21,181 nucleotides of DNA from an archaeon (lineage in GTDB: Archaea > Nanobdellota > Nanobdellia > Woesearchaeales > ARS49), in assembly GCA_016213425.1 (NCBI GenBank), contig JACRAI010000016.1, positions 1-21,181 of the forward strand, in the 5' to 3' direction. This document shows positions 6,601 to 13,883 of this stretch, in pieces. The position numbers and the translations under genes are program-made. A model generated the notes under the pieces. That model was not told the origin of the DNA. It saw only the letters and a program-made list of their open reading frames with translations, and did no database searches. The first letter of the stretch is position 1, and every line of letters starts with the position of its first letter.

Positions 6601-6930
6601 CTAATCTCCTCTAGTATTTACTTGAGATGGTTCGAACAACAAAATATAGGATGGCTTAATACTTCTTGTGCAGTGTTCTACCCCTTTTGGCACGACATGC
6701 ATTTGTCCTTGTTTTAATCTTACGTTATCTCTGTCTTTATATTGAATTTCAATTTCTCCTCTATAAACAAAAAATAATTCATCTTCATTAGTGTGTTTGT
6801 GCCAATGAAATTCTCCATCAACTAAGGCCATCCTAACTACTTGGTTATTTACTCTTGCAACATCAACAGGAGAATATGGCTTCTTGCCTATTTCTTTGAT
6901 TTTTTGTTTCAAGTCAATTACAGAGATCAT
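6601..6930 (-). CDS. Single-domain cupin
   Basis: 109 residues from ATG 6930; the frame opens at 6972, but a TATA element (6951-6960) lies within that extension. Both cupin motifs are intact. Motif 1 is WHKHTNEDELFFVYRG (43-58), matching H-x-H-x4-E-x6-G with His44, His46 and Glu51 as metal ligands. Motif 2 is PKGVEH (81-86), with His86 as the fourth ligand. A stand-alone cupin of this size usually binds a divalent metal and a small sugar or organic acid, acting as an isomerase, dioxygenase or binding protein. No partner gene points to the substrate. Cytoplasmic. Confidence 0.85.
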   Translation of the reverse strand: MISVIDLKQKIKEIGKKPYSPVDVARVNNQVVRMALVDGEFHWHKHTNEDELFFVYRGEIEIQYKDRDNVRLKQGQMHVVPKGVEHCTRSIKPSYILLFEPSQVNTRGD

Positions 6931-6950
6931 AATTGAATGTAAATACTCAT

Positions 6951-6960
6951 GTATATATAA
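6951..6960 (-). promoter_or_regulatory. TATA element that decides the cupin start
   Basis: Minus strand TTATATATAC is centred 26 bases upstream of the ATG at 6930. Confidence 0.55.
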
Positions 6961-7123
6961 GTTTTTTTCCACAGTGCCCTGAGAATTATTGCGTATAACG
7001 GCTATTAAAAGAAATAATTGCTCTTACTTTAGTCAAAAAATTAAATCTTTTAAAAAATCTTAGTCTATTGGCAAAAATTGAAAACAATAAATTTGCGGTG
7101 TATTTTGATTTGAAATGGAAAGA

Positions 7124-7131
7124 TTTATATA
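7124..7131 (+). promoter_or_regulatory. TATA element of the first MNT/HEPN operon
   Basis: TTTATATA, preceded by purine-rich GGAAAGA that could serve as the B recognition element. It lies about 40 bases upstream of the ATG, so the transcript should carry a leader of roughly 15 bases with GGTGGT (7155-7160), a Shine-Dalgarno motif six bases before the ATG. The rest of the 6931-7123 gap is AT-rich with no recognisable gene. Confidence 0.5.
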
Positions 7132-7138
7132 TGTCAAT

Positions 7139-7163
7139 AATACCATAACTATATGGTGGTATT
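7139..7163 (+). promoter_or_regulatory. Candidate operator (inverted repeat)
   Basis: AATACCA (7139-7145) is mirrored by TGGTATT (7157-7163), and ACCAT (7142-7146) by ATGGT (7153-7157) with six bases between. The repeat sits between the TATA element and the start codon, over the expected transcription start. That is where the N-terminal winged helix of the encoded MNT protein could bind to repress its own operon. Confidence 0.4.
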
Positions 7164-7166
7164 ACC

Positions 7167-7760
7167 ATGAGAAATAAAGACGTTATAATATTAATGCACC
7201 TGATAAATAAAAAGAACGAAGAATTGAATATTTTAAAGATTTCAAAAGAATTAAGAATGGATTACAAAAATACTCATTCAATTGTAAAGAGACTTGAAAA
7301 AGAATTGCTCGTTAAACTAGAGTCTTTTGGGCGGTCTAATAGAGTTAAATTAATACAACAAATACACCCACGCATTTTTGAAGCAGAACATTATAGAAGA
7401 AAAGAACTGTTAAAAAACAAAAATTTAGCAGTTATGCTTAACAGCTTCAAAAATGCAATAAAATCCAAATTTTACATGTTTCTTATTTTTGGCTCTTATG
7501 CAAAGAGAACTCAAACTAGGAATTCAGATATAGACTTAATGTTTATTGTCCCTAACGGAAACGAAGAAGTATTTGAAAAAGATGTCGGCCAGACAGCAAG
7601 ATTGTTGCCTTTACCAATACATCTTTTAGTTTTTTCTGAAAAACAATTTTTAGAAATGGTCTATGCACGTGAATCTAATGTTGGAAAGGAAGCTTTAAAA
7701 AACAACATAATTCTGCACGGAATAGAAACATATTATGAGATGAAATTAAATGATCAATAA
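7167..7760 (+). CDS. Winged-helix MNT nucleotidyltransferase (MntA-like antitoxin)
   Basis: 197 residues. The N-terminal ~65 residues form a winged-helix DNA-binding domain (ILKISKELRMDYKNTHSIVKRLEKE, given here as residues 22-46). A minimal nucleotidyltransferase domain follows, with LIFGSYAKRTQTRNSDIDL (106-124): Gly109-Ser110 and the metal-binding pair Asp121/Asp123. In MntA-HepT systems such enzymes neutralise the partner HEPN RNase by adding AMP units to a tyrosine. The gene has its own promoter, a candidate operator and a GGTGGT ribosome site. It overlaps the HEPN reading frame by 11 bases. Antitoxin role is inferred from family and context; the DNA-binding domain suggests autoregulation. 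Confidence 0.85.
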   Translation: MRNKDVIILMHLINKKNEELNILKISKELRMDYKNTHSIVKRLEKELLVKLESFGRSNRVKLIQQIHPRIFEAEHYRRKELLKNKNLAVMLNSFKNAIKSKFYMFLIFGSYAKRTQTRNSDIDLMFIVPNGNEEVFEKDVGQTARLLPLPIHLLVFSEKQFLEMVYARESNVGKEALKNNIILHGIETYYEMKLNDQ

Positions 7761-8292
7761 GGAAAGAAAAAAAGAAGCCATGAAAAACTTTGCACAGTAT
7801 CTTCAAGATGGACTTTTAAAAAAAGAAAAGAATGAAATTGCATAAGAGACTTACATAAAAAATGCAGATTTATCTTTAAACCTTGCAGAAGAATGCATGA
7901 ATAGTCAATTGAAGCCACATATTTGGGTTGTTGTAATATCTTATTATTCAATGTTTTACATTGCAAATGCAGTTCTACTTGAGCTCGGCTATAAAACGAG
8001 CGATAAAATAGTTCACAAGGTCACAAACGAAGCTTTGATAGTTCTTATCATGGATAAGATAAAGAAAGGCTTATTGGAAGAGTACGAAAATTTAAGAGCT
8101 GATGCTTTAGAAATTGCATCAATCAAATCAGATGAGATTATTTCGTTTTATGAGCTTGAGCTAGATAAAAGATCGAGATTCCAATATAACATGACTGAAT
8201 CAAATCAAGAACAAAAAGCAAACACTTCATTAACAAGAGCAAAACAATTCATGCTAGAAATGAAAAAATTACTGCCGCAGTTCAAGAAATAA
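7750..8292 (+). pseudogene. HEPN-domain partner (HepT-like), interrupted by in-frame TAA
   Basis: From the ATG at 7750 (overlapping the MNT stop) one reading frame runs 180 codons to the TAA at 8290-8292, but codon 32 is a TAA (7843-7845). Both sides encode coherent HEPN sequence: KNFAQYLQDGLLKKEKNEIA before, ETYIKNADLSLNLAEECM after. Downstream are the HEPN core VVISYYSMFYIANAVLLELG (61-80) and the motif RSRFQY (141-146), an R-x4-Y variant of the R-x4-6-H RNase motif. The frame is otherwise undamaged. Either the toxin is inactivated by a recent nonsense mutation, or a shortened protein restarts at ATG 7897 (131 residues), lacking the first helix. A sequencing error is also possible. Confidence 0.75.
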
Positions 8293-8319
8293 CCTCATAT
8301 TTCTAATAAAATTAACCAA

Positions 8320-10938
8320 TTATTTAATCCTAAATATTTCTCCAACAATTCTTCCAAACATATCAAATATTAATCCTTCAGGAATGTTTGATACAACACT
8401 TGCCGTTAATTGTTCCGTTTGTTGTTCTGTGTTTTGCTGTTGACTGCTTTGTTCTGCAATATTAAATGTCATGCTTTCTGAAGCTAAAATGTTGCCTTGA
8501 GCATCTTTAACAATTGTTTGCACAGTATTAACTCCTGCTTGAGCAACACCAACGCTTGCGGAAAATCTTGTAGGTCCTGAACCCGTAACTTGAGGTATAT
8601 TAGTTATAGATGCGCTTACTCCATTAACAATAAATATTGTTGTTAACCCGCTCGCATCTTGATTGTAATTTACTACAACATGTAAGTGATCTCCTGCTTG
8701 TACATTTCTAGTGTATAATCTTGCAGGTGCTTCAGATAATATTTCGTTGCCTACAATACTTAACGTTGATTGAGGAGTTTGCGGTATATTTACAGCACTG
8801 CTAGTTGATGGAGTGCTAGGTGTTGTAGGAGTACTTACTTGTGCTTGCAAGTATCTCATCTCGCAAGCAGGTAATGATCGGGTTATGTAATATCCTTCTT
8901 TTTCACCAAGTTTTCCTTGTAATCTTTCTCTGCTTCCGCAGTCGCCATCATTTATTGTTAAACCTTCAGCATTAGCTTTAGGTGTGAAAAATTCTTTTTT
9001 AGTTCTAGGATCATAATTTGTATTTATTTCAGTGTAAAGAACACAGCAATTATGAGAAACAGGTCTTTCTTGATGAGCTCTAGGTGCTGGCTCTGTTAAA
9101 GACGGAGGCATTAATGCTCCTAAACATTGTGATTTACCATTTCGTATATCGCATCCAGTTCCACATTGATTTAAAATCATGTCTGCTCTTTTATCTGAAC
9201 ATGCTGGATTTACTAAAACACTTATAACATTTTTATTTTCGTCAATTATTTGATCACAAAATGGTTCTCCAGGAGCTTCTTTTTGAACTAGTTGTGTTCC
9301 TTTCATAAAACTATAAAACATTTTACTTCCTTTTTTATCTTTAATTATGTTGCAAGAAATCGGTATTGGTTCGGTTAATTCTTCTTTTGGCTGCATTGTT
9401 AACACAGGTTGTGATTCTTGTTTTGGAGGTGTTAAAGGTTGTTTAGGTTCAAATAATCCTTCAAAAGGATCTGTTGTTAATGGTTTATAACTTCCCGGAT
9501 CAAAAGTTGGAGGAATCATTGATTGGCTGCAAGAGCAATCACAGCACATTCGTATCATTGTGGTAGAAGGATCATCTTTAACTGGAATTTCTTGAGTTGT
9601 GCACTCTCCTAGCGTGCATTGTTTTTTCTTCCAAAATTGCCACCAAGAAACATTATCATCTCCTTCACAAACCCATTTGAAACCTGTATATTCCCCGCCG
9701 TCAATTGTAGGTTTACCATTAATTAGCAAGTCTTTAATTTGTTCTTTTGTTTTACCGCTTCTATCATCTTTTCCATCTTTATCTTTATCAGTGAAAGGTT
9801 TGTCAACACAGTTCGGACTGGATTTAGGAATTGAAGGTTCAGGAGTGCTAAGTCCACCGCTAGAAGTTTTTCCTCTTCCTGAAGTTAACATAGGACAAGG
9901 CCAAGCAGTGCATGCAAATCTGCAAGTTATTTCTACATTTTGCTCTTCAGGAGGTAAGCCTCCTGAAGTTTTTTGCATTGCATTATTATAATCTATTAAT
10001 TCACTGTAAACTTTTGCTTGCTCAATGTATTCTCCTTTTTCATTTACGATTAAATCATGCTGAGAGCAATCCCATTGTCCAACAATTTGATCAGAGACAA
10101 AAGTATTGATTGGTTTTCCTTTGTAAGTACCTTTTGCTTCTATCGCTCGGTCAACATACCAGCCTCCAGGATGATATGCTGCTGCCTGGCATTCTTTTAA
10201 TGCATTATCTTGTGCTTTCTTGCACATTTGCTGTGCTTTCTCGGGCCAGTTATTTATGTTTCCGGTATTTGTTGCTTGTTGACCAAATTGTTCTGAACTT
10301 GAAGCTCCAAAAACTTCCACTGGTGCGGGGGCTGAAAAAAATTGTTTCTCAGGGTCAGAAGGTTCTGAACTTTCTCTTTCTTTGATAAATTTATTTTTAA
10401 TTGTTTCATATTTCATATCAGAACTACCGCTTATAACTTGAACACTGGGTGGTTGTTCTGGTTCTTTTAAATTTGAAGCTTTCATTAAATCTTCATTTAG
10501 GCACATAAAATAAATATGAGAAACACACTCTGCGTATGAACCGATAAGTGGAGCTTCATAACAAATTGGACCTATAAAATTTGTTTGAGGTGACTCATCT
10601 ATGTGCGGTTTGTAACCGAAGAGTTCACCAAACTTTTTTATAGGACAATTTGCAGGACATTTCACTTTTTCATATTCATCTACAATAAATTTTTCTATAT
10701 TATTTTCTTCACATAACTTTTTTCCTAACGCTTTTCCTTCCTTGTTCGGATCAAATTCTCCTTTTTTGTCTTTGCTGCAATAATTTGTCCAATATCCTTC
10801 TTCAACTTTTGCAAAGATTGTGTTTTCTAAGCAGCTAGGTTCAGAAGGCAAAAGTGAAACTTCAGTAGTTTTCGCGGAAACAAAAACCATAGAAAACAAA
10901 AAAAGCACAAAAATAATCAAAAATTTTTTCTTGTTCAT
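8320..10938 (-). CDS. Large cysteine-rich secreted surface protein
   Basis: 872 residues. An N-terminal signal peptide (MNKKKFLIIFVLFLFSMVFVSA, cleavage likely after residue 22) sends it out of the cell. It contains about 32 cysteines, including the cluster CCDCSC (465-470), which suggests extensive disulfide bonding. Other features: a calcium-loop-like DKDKDGKDD (384-392), a Trp-rich patch SWWQFWKKK (431-439), Ser/Thr/Pro-rich linkers (about 490-525 and 703-725), an immunoglobulin-like domain (about 738-828), a Gln/Glu-rich linker and a hydrophobic amphipathic C-terminal helix (852-872). There is no enzymatic signature. It is the last gene of a three-gene operon, starting one base after the stop of the preceding membrane protein gene. 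It is probably part of a cell-surface or adhesion structure; the family is not recognised. Confidence 0.8.
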   Translation of the reverse strand: MNKKKFLIIFVLFLFSMVFVSAKTTEVSLLPSEPSCLENTIFAKVEEGYWTNYCSKDKKGEFDPNKEGKALGKKLCEENNIEKFIVDEYEKVKCPANCPIKKFGELFGYKPHIDESPQTNFIGPICYEAPLIGSYAECVSHIYFMCLNEDLMKASNLKEPEQPPSVQVISGSSDMKYETIKNKFIKERESSEPSDPEKQFFSAPAPVEVFGASSSEQFGQQATNTGNINNWPEKAQQMCKKAQDNALKECQAAAYHPGGWYVDRAIEAKGTYKGKPINTFVSDQIVGQWDCSQHDLIVNEKGEYIEQAKVYSELIDYNNAMQKTSGGLPPEEQNVEITCRFACTAWPCPMLTSGRGKTSSGGLSTPEPSIPKSSPNCVDKPFTDKDKDGKDDRSGKTKEQIKDLLINGKPTIDGGEYTGFKWVCEGDDNVSWWQFWKKKQCTLGECTTQEIPVKDDPSTTMIRMCCDCSCSQSMIPPTFDPGSYKPLTTDPFEGLFEPKQPLTPPKQESQPVLTMQPKEELTEPIPISCNIIKDKKGSKMFYSFMKGTQLVQKEAPGEPFCDQIIDENKNVISVLVNPACSDKRADMILNQCGTGCDIRNGKSQCLGALMPPSLTEPAPRAHQERPVSHNCCVLYTEINTNYDPRTKKEFFTPKANAEGLTINDGDCGSRERLQGKLGEKEGYYITRSLPACEMRYLQAQVSTPTTPSTPSTSSAVNIPQTPQSTLSIVGNEILSEAPARLYTRNVQAGDHLHVVVNYNQDASGLTTIFIVNGVSASITNIPQVTGSGPTRFSASVGVAQAGVNTVQTIVKDAQGNILASESMTFNIAEQSSQQQNTEQQTEQLTASVVSNIPEGLIFDMFGRIVGEIFRIK

Positions 10939-10939
10939 T

Positions 10940-11236
10940 TTACCAAGATAATCTTCCTGGAGTCTCGCACAATCTGTAGAACCAATTCATAGGTCTTTTA
11001 CCGTATGTTCCTGTTAATTGTTCTGGAATAGTTTCTGCAGGATCGCAATGATTACTGTTTTGTTTTTCTATTCTCATACATTCGCCTCTGGCATCATGAT
11101 CCAAATACTGGCAGGAGCGATACATGACTGTATACAAGTGTTTTGACGCTTGTCCAGTCATTTGCACTCCTAAAAATACAACTACTAATCCTATAAATAC
11201 TATTATTAGTAAAATCCACATTTCTGTTTTATTCAT
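10940..11236 (-). CDS. Small membrane-anchored protein, second gene of surface operon
   Basis: 98 residues. One N-terminal membrane helix (about 7-25, WILLIIVFIGLVVVFLGV) is followed directly by MTGQA, then an extracytoplasmic domain of about 70 residues with four cysteines (42, 53, 64, 90), suited to two disulfides. The gene overlaps the upstream gene by eight bases (11229-11236) and ends one base before the large secreted protein starts, so the three are almost certainly co-translated. It shares a helix-then-TGQ layout with its upstream neighbour. Possible roles are an anchor, a pseudopilin-like subunit or an assembly factor for the large protein; none can be proven here. Confidence 0.7.
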   Translation of the reverse strand: MNKTEMWILLIIVFIGLVVVFLGVQMTGQASKHLYTVMYRSCQYLDHDARGECMRIEKQNSNHCDPAETIPEQLTGTYGKRPMNWFYRLCETPGRLSW

Positions 11237-11564
11237 AAGGCCTCTCCCTTATCCAACTTGGTTTAGTGCTCCCCACAATAACTTGACTTTGAATGGGGTT
11301 AAACCTAGAGTCAGAAGTAGACTCAACTTCTCCATCAATAACATAACTTGATGAAGGAGTTTTTTGATAAGTGGGATAATATCGTTCATTAACTGATTGA
11401 GGGCTTTCAACTTGTCGATTTAATCCTTGAATATTATAACTAACATATCTTCCGCCAACATCAACCCATACTTGCCCGGTTAACTTGCCTGCAAAATACA
11501 CTGCTAGCAATGCTATTACTAGGATTGCAATAATTGCTAAAAGGAAAAACTTGAAATCTTTCAA
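11229..11564 (-). CDS. Small membrane-anchored protein, first gene of surface operon
   Basis: 111 residues, starting at TTG 11564. GGTGGT lies three bases upstream on the minus strand, and no ATG is available before the membrane helix. One hydrophobic N-terminal helix (about 6-25, FFLLAIIAILVIALLAVYFA) leads into KLTGQVWVDVGG, then a polar Ser/Pro/Gln-rich extracytoplasmic region without cysteines. The layout (helix, short spacer, TGQ) matches the next gene in the operon. Function unknown; probably a surface component exported with the cysteine-rich protein. Confidence 0.65.
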   Translation of the reverse strand: MKDFKFFLLAIIAILVIALLAVYFAGKLTGQVWVDVGGRYVSYNIQGLNRQVESPQSVNERYYPTYQKTPSSSYVIDGEVESTSDSRFNPIQSQVIVGSTKPSWIRERPYE

Positions 11565-11617
11565 TTTACCACCTTTTTTTAAACAGGAAAATTCCTTCTT
11601 TGACTTTCGCTGCCTTT

Positions 11618-11627
11618 TTATATTTAA
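11618..11627 (-). promoter_or_regulatory. Probable TATA element of the surface-protein operon
   Basis: Minus strand TTAAATATAA-type sequence about 58 bases upstream of the TTG start. It implies a leader of roughly 30 bases carrying the GGTGGT ribosome site (11568-11573). A second TATA-like stretch lies at 11641-11650. Confidence 0.35.
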
Positions 11628-11679
11628 TAGGAATAATTATTTATAAATATTTCGTTGCCAGACTGGTTTTTCTGCACAA

Positions 11680-11689
11680 CTTATTTAAA
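11680..11689 (+). promoter_or_regulatory. TATA element of the UDP-glucuronate decarboxylase gene
   Basis: CTTATTTAAA is centred 27 bases upstream of ATG 11712. It lies inside the open frame that begins at 11655, which argues for the downstream start. Confidence 0.55.
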
Positions 11690-11711
11690 ACAATCCCTTT
11701 CCATCATTTAT

Positions 11712-12644
11712 ATGAAAACAATCCTTGTAACCGGTGGAGCTGGCTTTATAGGAAGCCACTTATGTGAATACTTGTTAAATCAAGATAATGAAGTTATTTG
11801 TCTAGATAATTTGTTCACTGGAAGAAAAGAAAACGTAAAACATTTATTGAAAAATCCTAATTTTGAATTTATCCGGCATGATATCACGATTCCATTACAT
11901 GTTGAATGTGATCAAGTGTATAATCTTGCCTGTCCAGCTTCACCAGTTCATTACCAGCACAATCCAGTTAAAACAATTAAATGCAACACAATAGGAGTAA
12001 TCAACATGCTGGGATTGGCTAAAAGAGTTAAAGCAAGGATACTTCAAGCATCAACTTCAGAAGTTTATGGTGATCCAGAAGTTCACCCTCAAAAAGAAGA
12101 TTACTGGGGTAACGTGAACCCTATAGGAATAAGAAGTTGTTATGATGAAGGAAAAAGAGTTGCAGAATGTTTATTCTTTGATTATCATAGAATGAATAAT
12201 ACAGACATAAGAATTGCAAGAATATTCAACACTTACGGACCTAACATGTCAAAAAATGACGGTCGTGTTGTATCAAACTTCATAACTCAAGCGATAAATA
12301 ATGAAGATATAACTGTTTATGGTGATGGTTCTCAAACAAGAAGTTTTTGTTACGTTGACGATTTAGTTAAAGGGTTATATTCTTTAATGAACAAAGAAGA
12401 TTTTATTGGGCCAGTAAACTTAGGCAATCCTGCAGAATTAACAATTCTTGAAATCGCACAAAAAATAATTTTGTTAACAAATTCAAGTTCTAAAATAGTC
12501 TCTAAACCATTGCCTTCAGATGATCCTAGAAAAAGAAAACCTGATATAAGTTTAGCTGAAAAAGAATTAAACTGGCACCCGCAGGTAGATTTAGAAACTG
12601 GACTTGAAAAAACAATAGCTTATTTCAGAACTGCGAATAATTAG
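11712..12644 (+). CDS. UDP-glucuronate decarboxylase (UDP-xylose synthase-like SDR)
   Basis: 310 residues, beginning with the NAD-binding Rossmann motif TGGAGFIGSH (7-16). The catalytic region has ASTSEVYGDP (113-122) and SCYDEGKR (142-149), with the SDR pair Tyr144/Lys148 and Glu117. YNLACPASPVHYQHNPVKT and RSCYDEGKRVAE are characteristic of the UDP-xylose synthase branch rather than UDP-galactose 4-epimerase. The reaction oxidises UDP-glucuronate at C4, decarboxylates it and reduces the product to UDP-xylose, feeding surface glycans or protein glycosylation. Start chosen by homology and the TATA spacing. It is divergent from the surface-protein operon, but no direct link can be shown. A dTDP-sugar dehydratase is less likely. 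Confidence 0.88.
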   Translation: MKTILVTGGAGFIGSHLCEYLLNQDNEVICLDNLFTGRKENVKHLLKNPNFEFIRHDITIPLHVECDQVYNLACPASPVHYQHNPVKTIKCNTIGVINMLGLAKRVKARILQASTSEVYGDPEVHPQKEDYWGNVNPIGIRSCYDEGKRVAECLFFDYHRMNNTDIRIARIFNTYGPNMSKNDGRVVSNFITQAINNEDITVYGDGSQTRSFCYVDDLVKGLYSLMNKEDFIGPVNLGNPAELTILEIAQKIILLTNSSSKIVSKPLPSDDPRKRKPDISLAEKELNWHPQVDLETGLEKTIAYFRTANN

Positions 12645-12665
12645 CTTATGCAATTATTTTTGAGG

Positions 12666-12705
12666 ATCCGCCTGCCAAAAGTAAAAAATTGATTTGCGGG
12701 CGGAT
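12666..12705. terminator. GC-rich hairpin after the decarboxylase gene
   Basis: ATCCGCCTGC (12666-12675) pairs with GCGGGCGGAT (12696-12705): ten pairs with one G-T wobble and an A-rich 20-base loop. It lies between converging genes and stands out as GC-rich against AT-rich surroundings. No clean T-run follows. The rest of the gap (12706-12785) holds GTCGAGCGCAAGCGAGTGAA and an AT-rich stretch, with no gene seen. Confidence 0.45.
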
Positions 12706-12785
12706 TCGAAAGTTAAGTCGAGCGCAAGCGAGTGAAACAGAAAAAAATTTTGAAAATGTTTTAAAAGAGCAGATTGCAGTTACTA

Positions 12786-13136
12786 TTAATTTACATCAAT
12801 TATTTCTGGTTCTTTACTTGAAGGCGCAAAAGTAGAAAATCCGTCACCTAAATAAAAAGTACTGTTCAATAAATGATTGCTTTTCTGAGTATTATACGCA
12901 CTTCCTCCGCAACCACTGCTAGTAATCTCTGAAGTCATCTCATAACTTTCAGATCTTGAAATAACTCTTTTTTCAAATTCATCTATGTATGATTCATAGC
13001 CATTAGTTGCCGTAGCAGATACTTGTGGTGTTGATATTAATTTAACACTCTTGAAAGTTGGTTTATTGCTTTTCAAGCTGATTAAACTTAAAGCTATGAT
13101 AGTGCATAAACCTCCGACAATTACTTTTTTATTCAT
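12786..13136 (-). CDS. Small exported or membrane-anchored protein, unknown
   Basis: 116 residues from ATG 13136; the frame runs to 13199, but a TATA element at 13159-13166 lies in that extension and the hydrophobic segment begins right after the 13136 start. MNKKVIVGGLCTIIALSLIS is a signal peptide or membrane anchor. The exported part is polar, with SSGCGGSAYNTQKSNHLLNS near the middle and a C-terminal tail rich in Ser and acidic residues. No enzymatic motif. Not recognised; likely a small surface protein. Confidence 0.6.
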   Translation of the reverse strand: MNKKVIVGGLCTIIALSLISLKSNKPTFKSVKLISTPQVSATATNGYESYIDEFEKRVISRSESYEMTSEITSSGCGGSAYNTQKSNHLLNSTFYLGDGFSTFAPSSKEPEIIDVN

Positions 13137-13158
13137 AAAGCTGAAATTCAGTGGTTTA

Positions 13159-13166
13159 TTTATAAA
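13159..13166 (-). promoter_or_regulatory. TATA element of the small exported protein
   Basis: TTTATAAA, centred 26 bases upstream of ATG 13136 on the minus strand. Confidence 0.55.
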
Positions 13167-13242
13167 TGCTTCGACCAAACTTTGAGAAAGTTTGATCAAA
13201 CCGGTCTATTACACAGATAATATTGAAGAAAATACAGAAAGG

Positions 13243-13250
13243 TTTTTATA
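13243..13250 (+). promoter_or_regulatory. TATA element of the second MNT/HEPN operon
   Basis: TTTTTATA abuts the first ATG of the open frame (13251) and is centred 28 bases before ATG 13275. This favours a leaderless start at 13275. Confidence 0.55.
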
Positions 13251-13274
13251 ATGATGTATTTTAATAGCATACAT

Positions 13275-13883
13275 ATGGATGCTAAAAACATACAATTTAC
13301 TGGGATAGAACTTTTAATAACTAAATTTATTTTCAAACATTATAAGGATAAATATAATGCTAGGCAATTAGCTAGATTATTAAATATTAATCATGCGCAT
13401 GCAAACAAGTTATGTAATGTTTTATCAGAAAAAAATATTTTAATTAAAGAGCAAATCGGGAATTCATTCTATTTTTTATATAATTATGAGAATAGATTAT
13501 CTATTAAATTTATAGAATATTTGTTAAGTTTGGAAGAAAAAGAGTTTCCTAAATGGCTTGTTGTACTAATGCATAACTTAAATAAATTTAATCCATTTAT
13601 ACAACTAGGCTTTGTTTTCGGATCATCAATTAAAAATAAAGAATTTAATGACATTGATGTTTTTTTGATGTATGATTCAGGTAAATCTAAATATGTTAAG
13701 AACGTGAAAGAATCGATAAGAAAATCAGATTTGGTTGAAAAGCCGATAAGATATGTTGAACTAGCAGAAAAAGACGTTTTACTGAATAAAAATAATAAGA
13801 TTTTTTATGATATCTTATCAAATAATCTTATATTCTATAATCCTGAAAAGTATGTGGAGGTAATAAGAAAATGCCGAAAATAG
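13275..13883 (+). CDS. Winged-helix MNT nucleotidyltransferase, second copy type
   Basis: 202 residues from ATG 13275 (MDAKNIQFTG), chosen because the TATA element leaves no room for translation from 13251. The N-terminal domain (10-70) is a winged helix (NARQLARLLNINHAHANKLC). The nucleotidyltransferase core follows: LGFVFGSSIKNKEFNDIDVF (111-130) with Gly116-Ser117 and Asp126/Asp128. The architecture matches the protein at 7167-7760, but the sequences differ widely, so they are separate acquisitions or old paralogues. It overlaps the HEPN gene by 13 bases. By analogy with MntA it would AMPylate and silence the HEPN partner, while the winged helix may control the operon. Confidence 0.82.
   Translation: MDAKNIQFTGIELLITKFIFKHYKDKYNARQLARLLNINHAHANKLCNVLSEKNILIKEQIGNSFYFLYNYENRLSIKFIEYLLSLEEKEFPKWLVVLMHNLNKFNPFIQLGFVFGSSIKNKEFNDIDVFLMYDSGKSKYVKNVKESIRKSDLVEKPIRYVELAEKDVLLNKNNKIFYDILSNNLIFYNPEKYVEVIRKCRK
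13856..13861 (+). promoter_or_regulatory. Strong ribosome binding site of the HEPN gene
   Basis: GGAGGT, nine bases before ATG 13871 and inside the MNT coding sequence. A full Shine-Dalgarno motif here, against leaderless first genes elsewhere, shows how internal operon genes are translated and fixes the HEPN start. Confidence 0.7.

Noticed and set aside
6625..6645. tRNA T-loop-like GGTTCGAAC
   Set aside because: It lies inside the cupin coding sequence and no cloverleaf surrounds it.
6986..7168. 60-residue minus-strand frame between the cupin and MNT genes
   Set aside because: No TATA element or ribosome site, and it covers the promoter and operator of the MNT operon.
7843..7845. Programmed readthrough or a recoded codon in the HEPN gene
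   Set aside because: The codon is TAA; known archaeal recoding uses TAG (pyrrolysine) or TGA (selenocysteine), and no recoding structure was seen.
9599..10385. Open frames on the plus strand within the large secreted protein gene
   Set aside because: They are antisense to a long coding sequence with a coherent signal peptide and domain order; their products are low-complexity.
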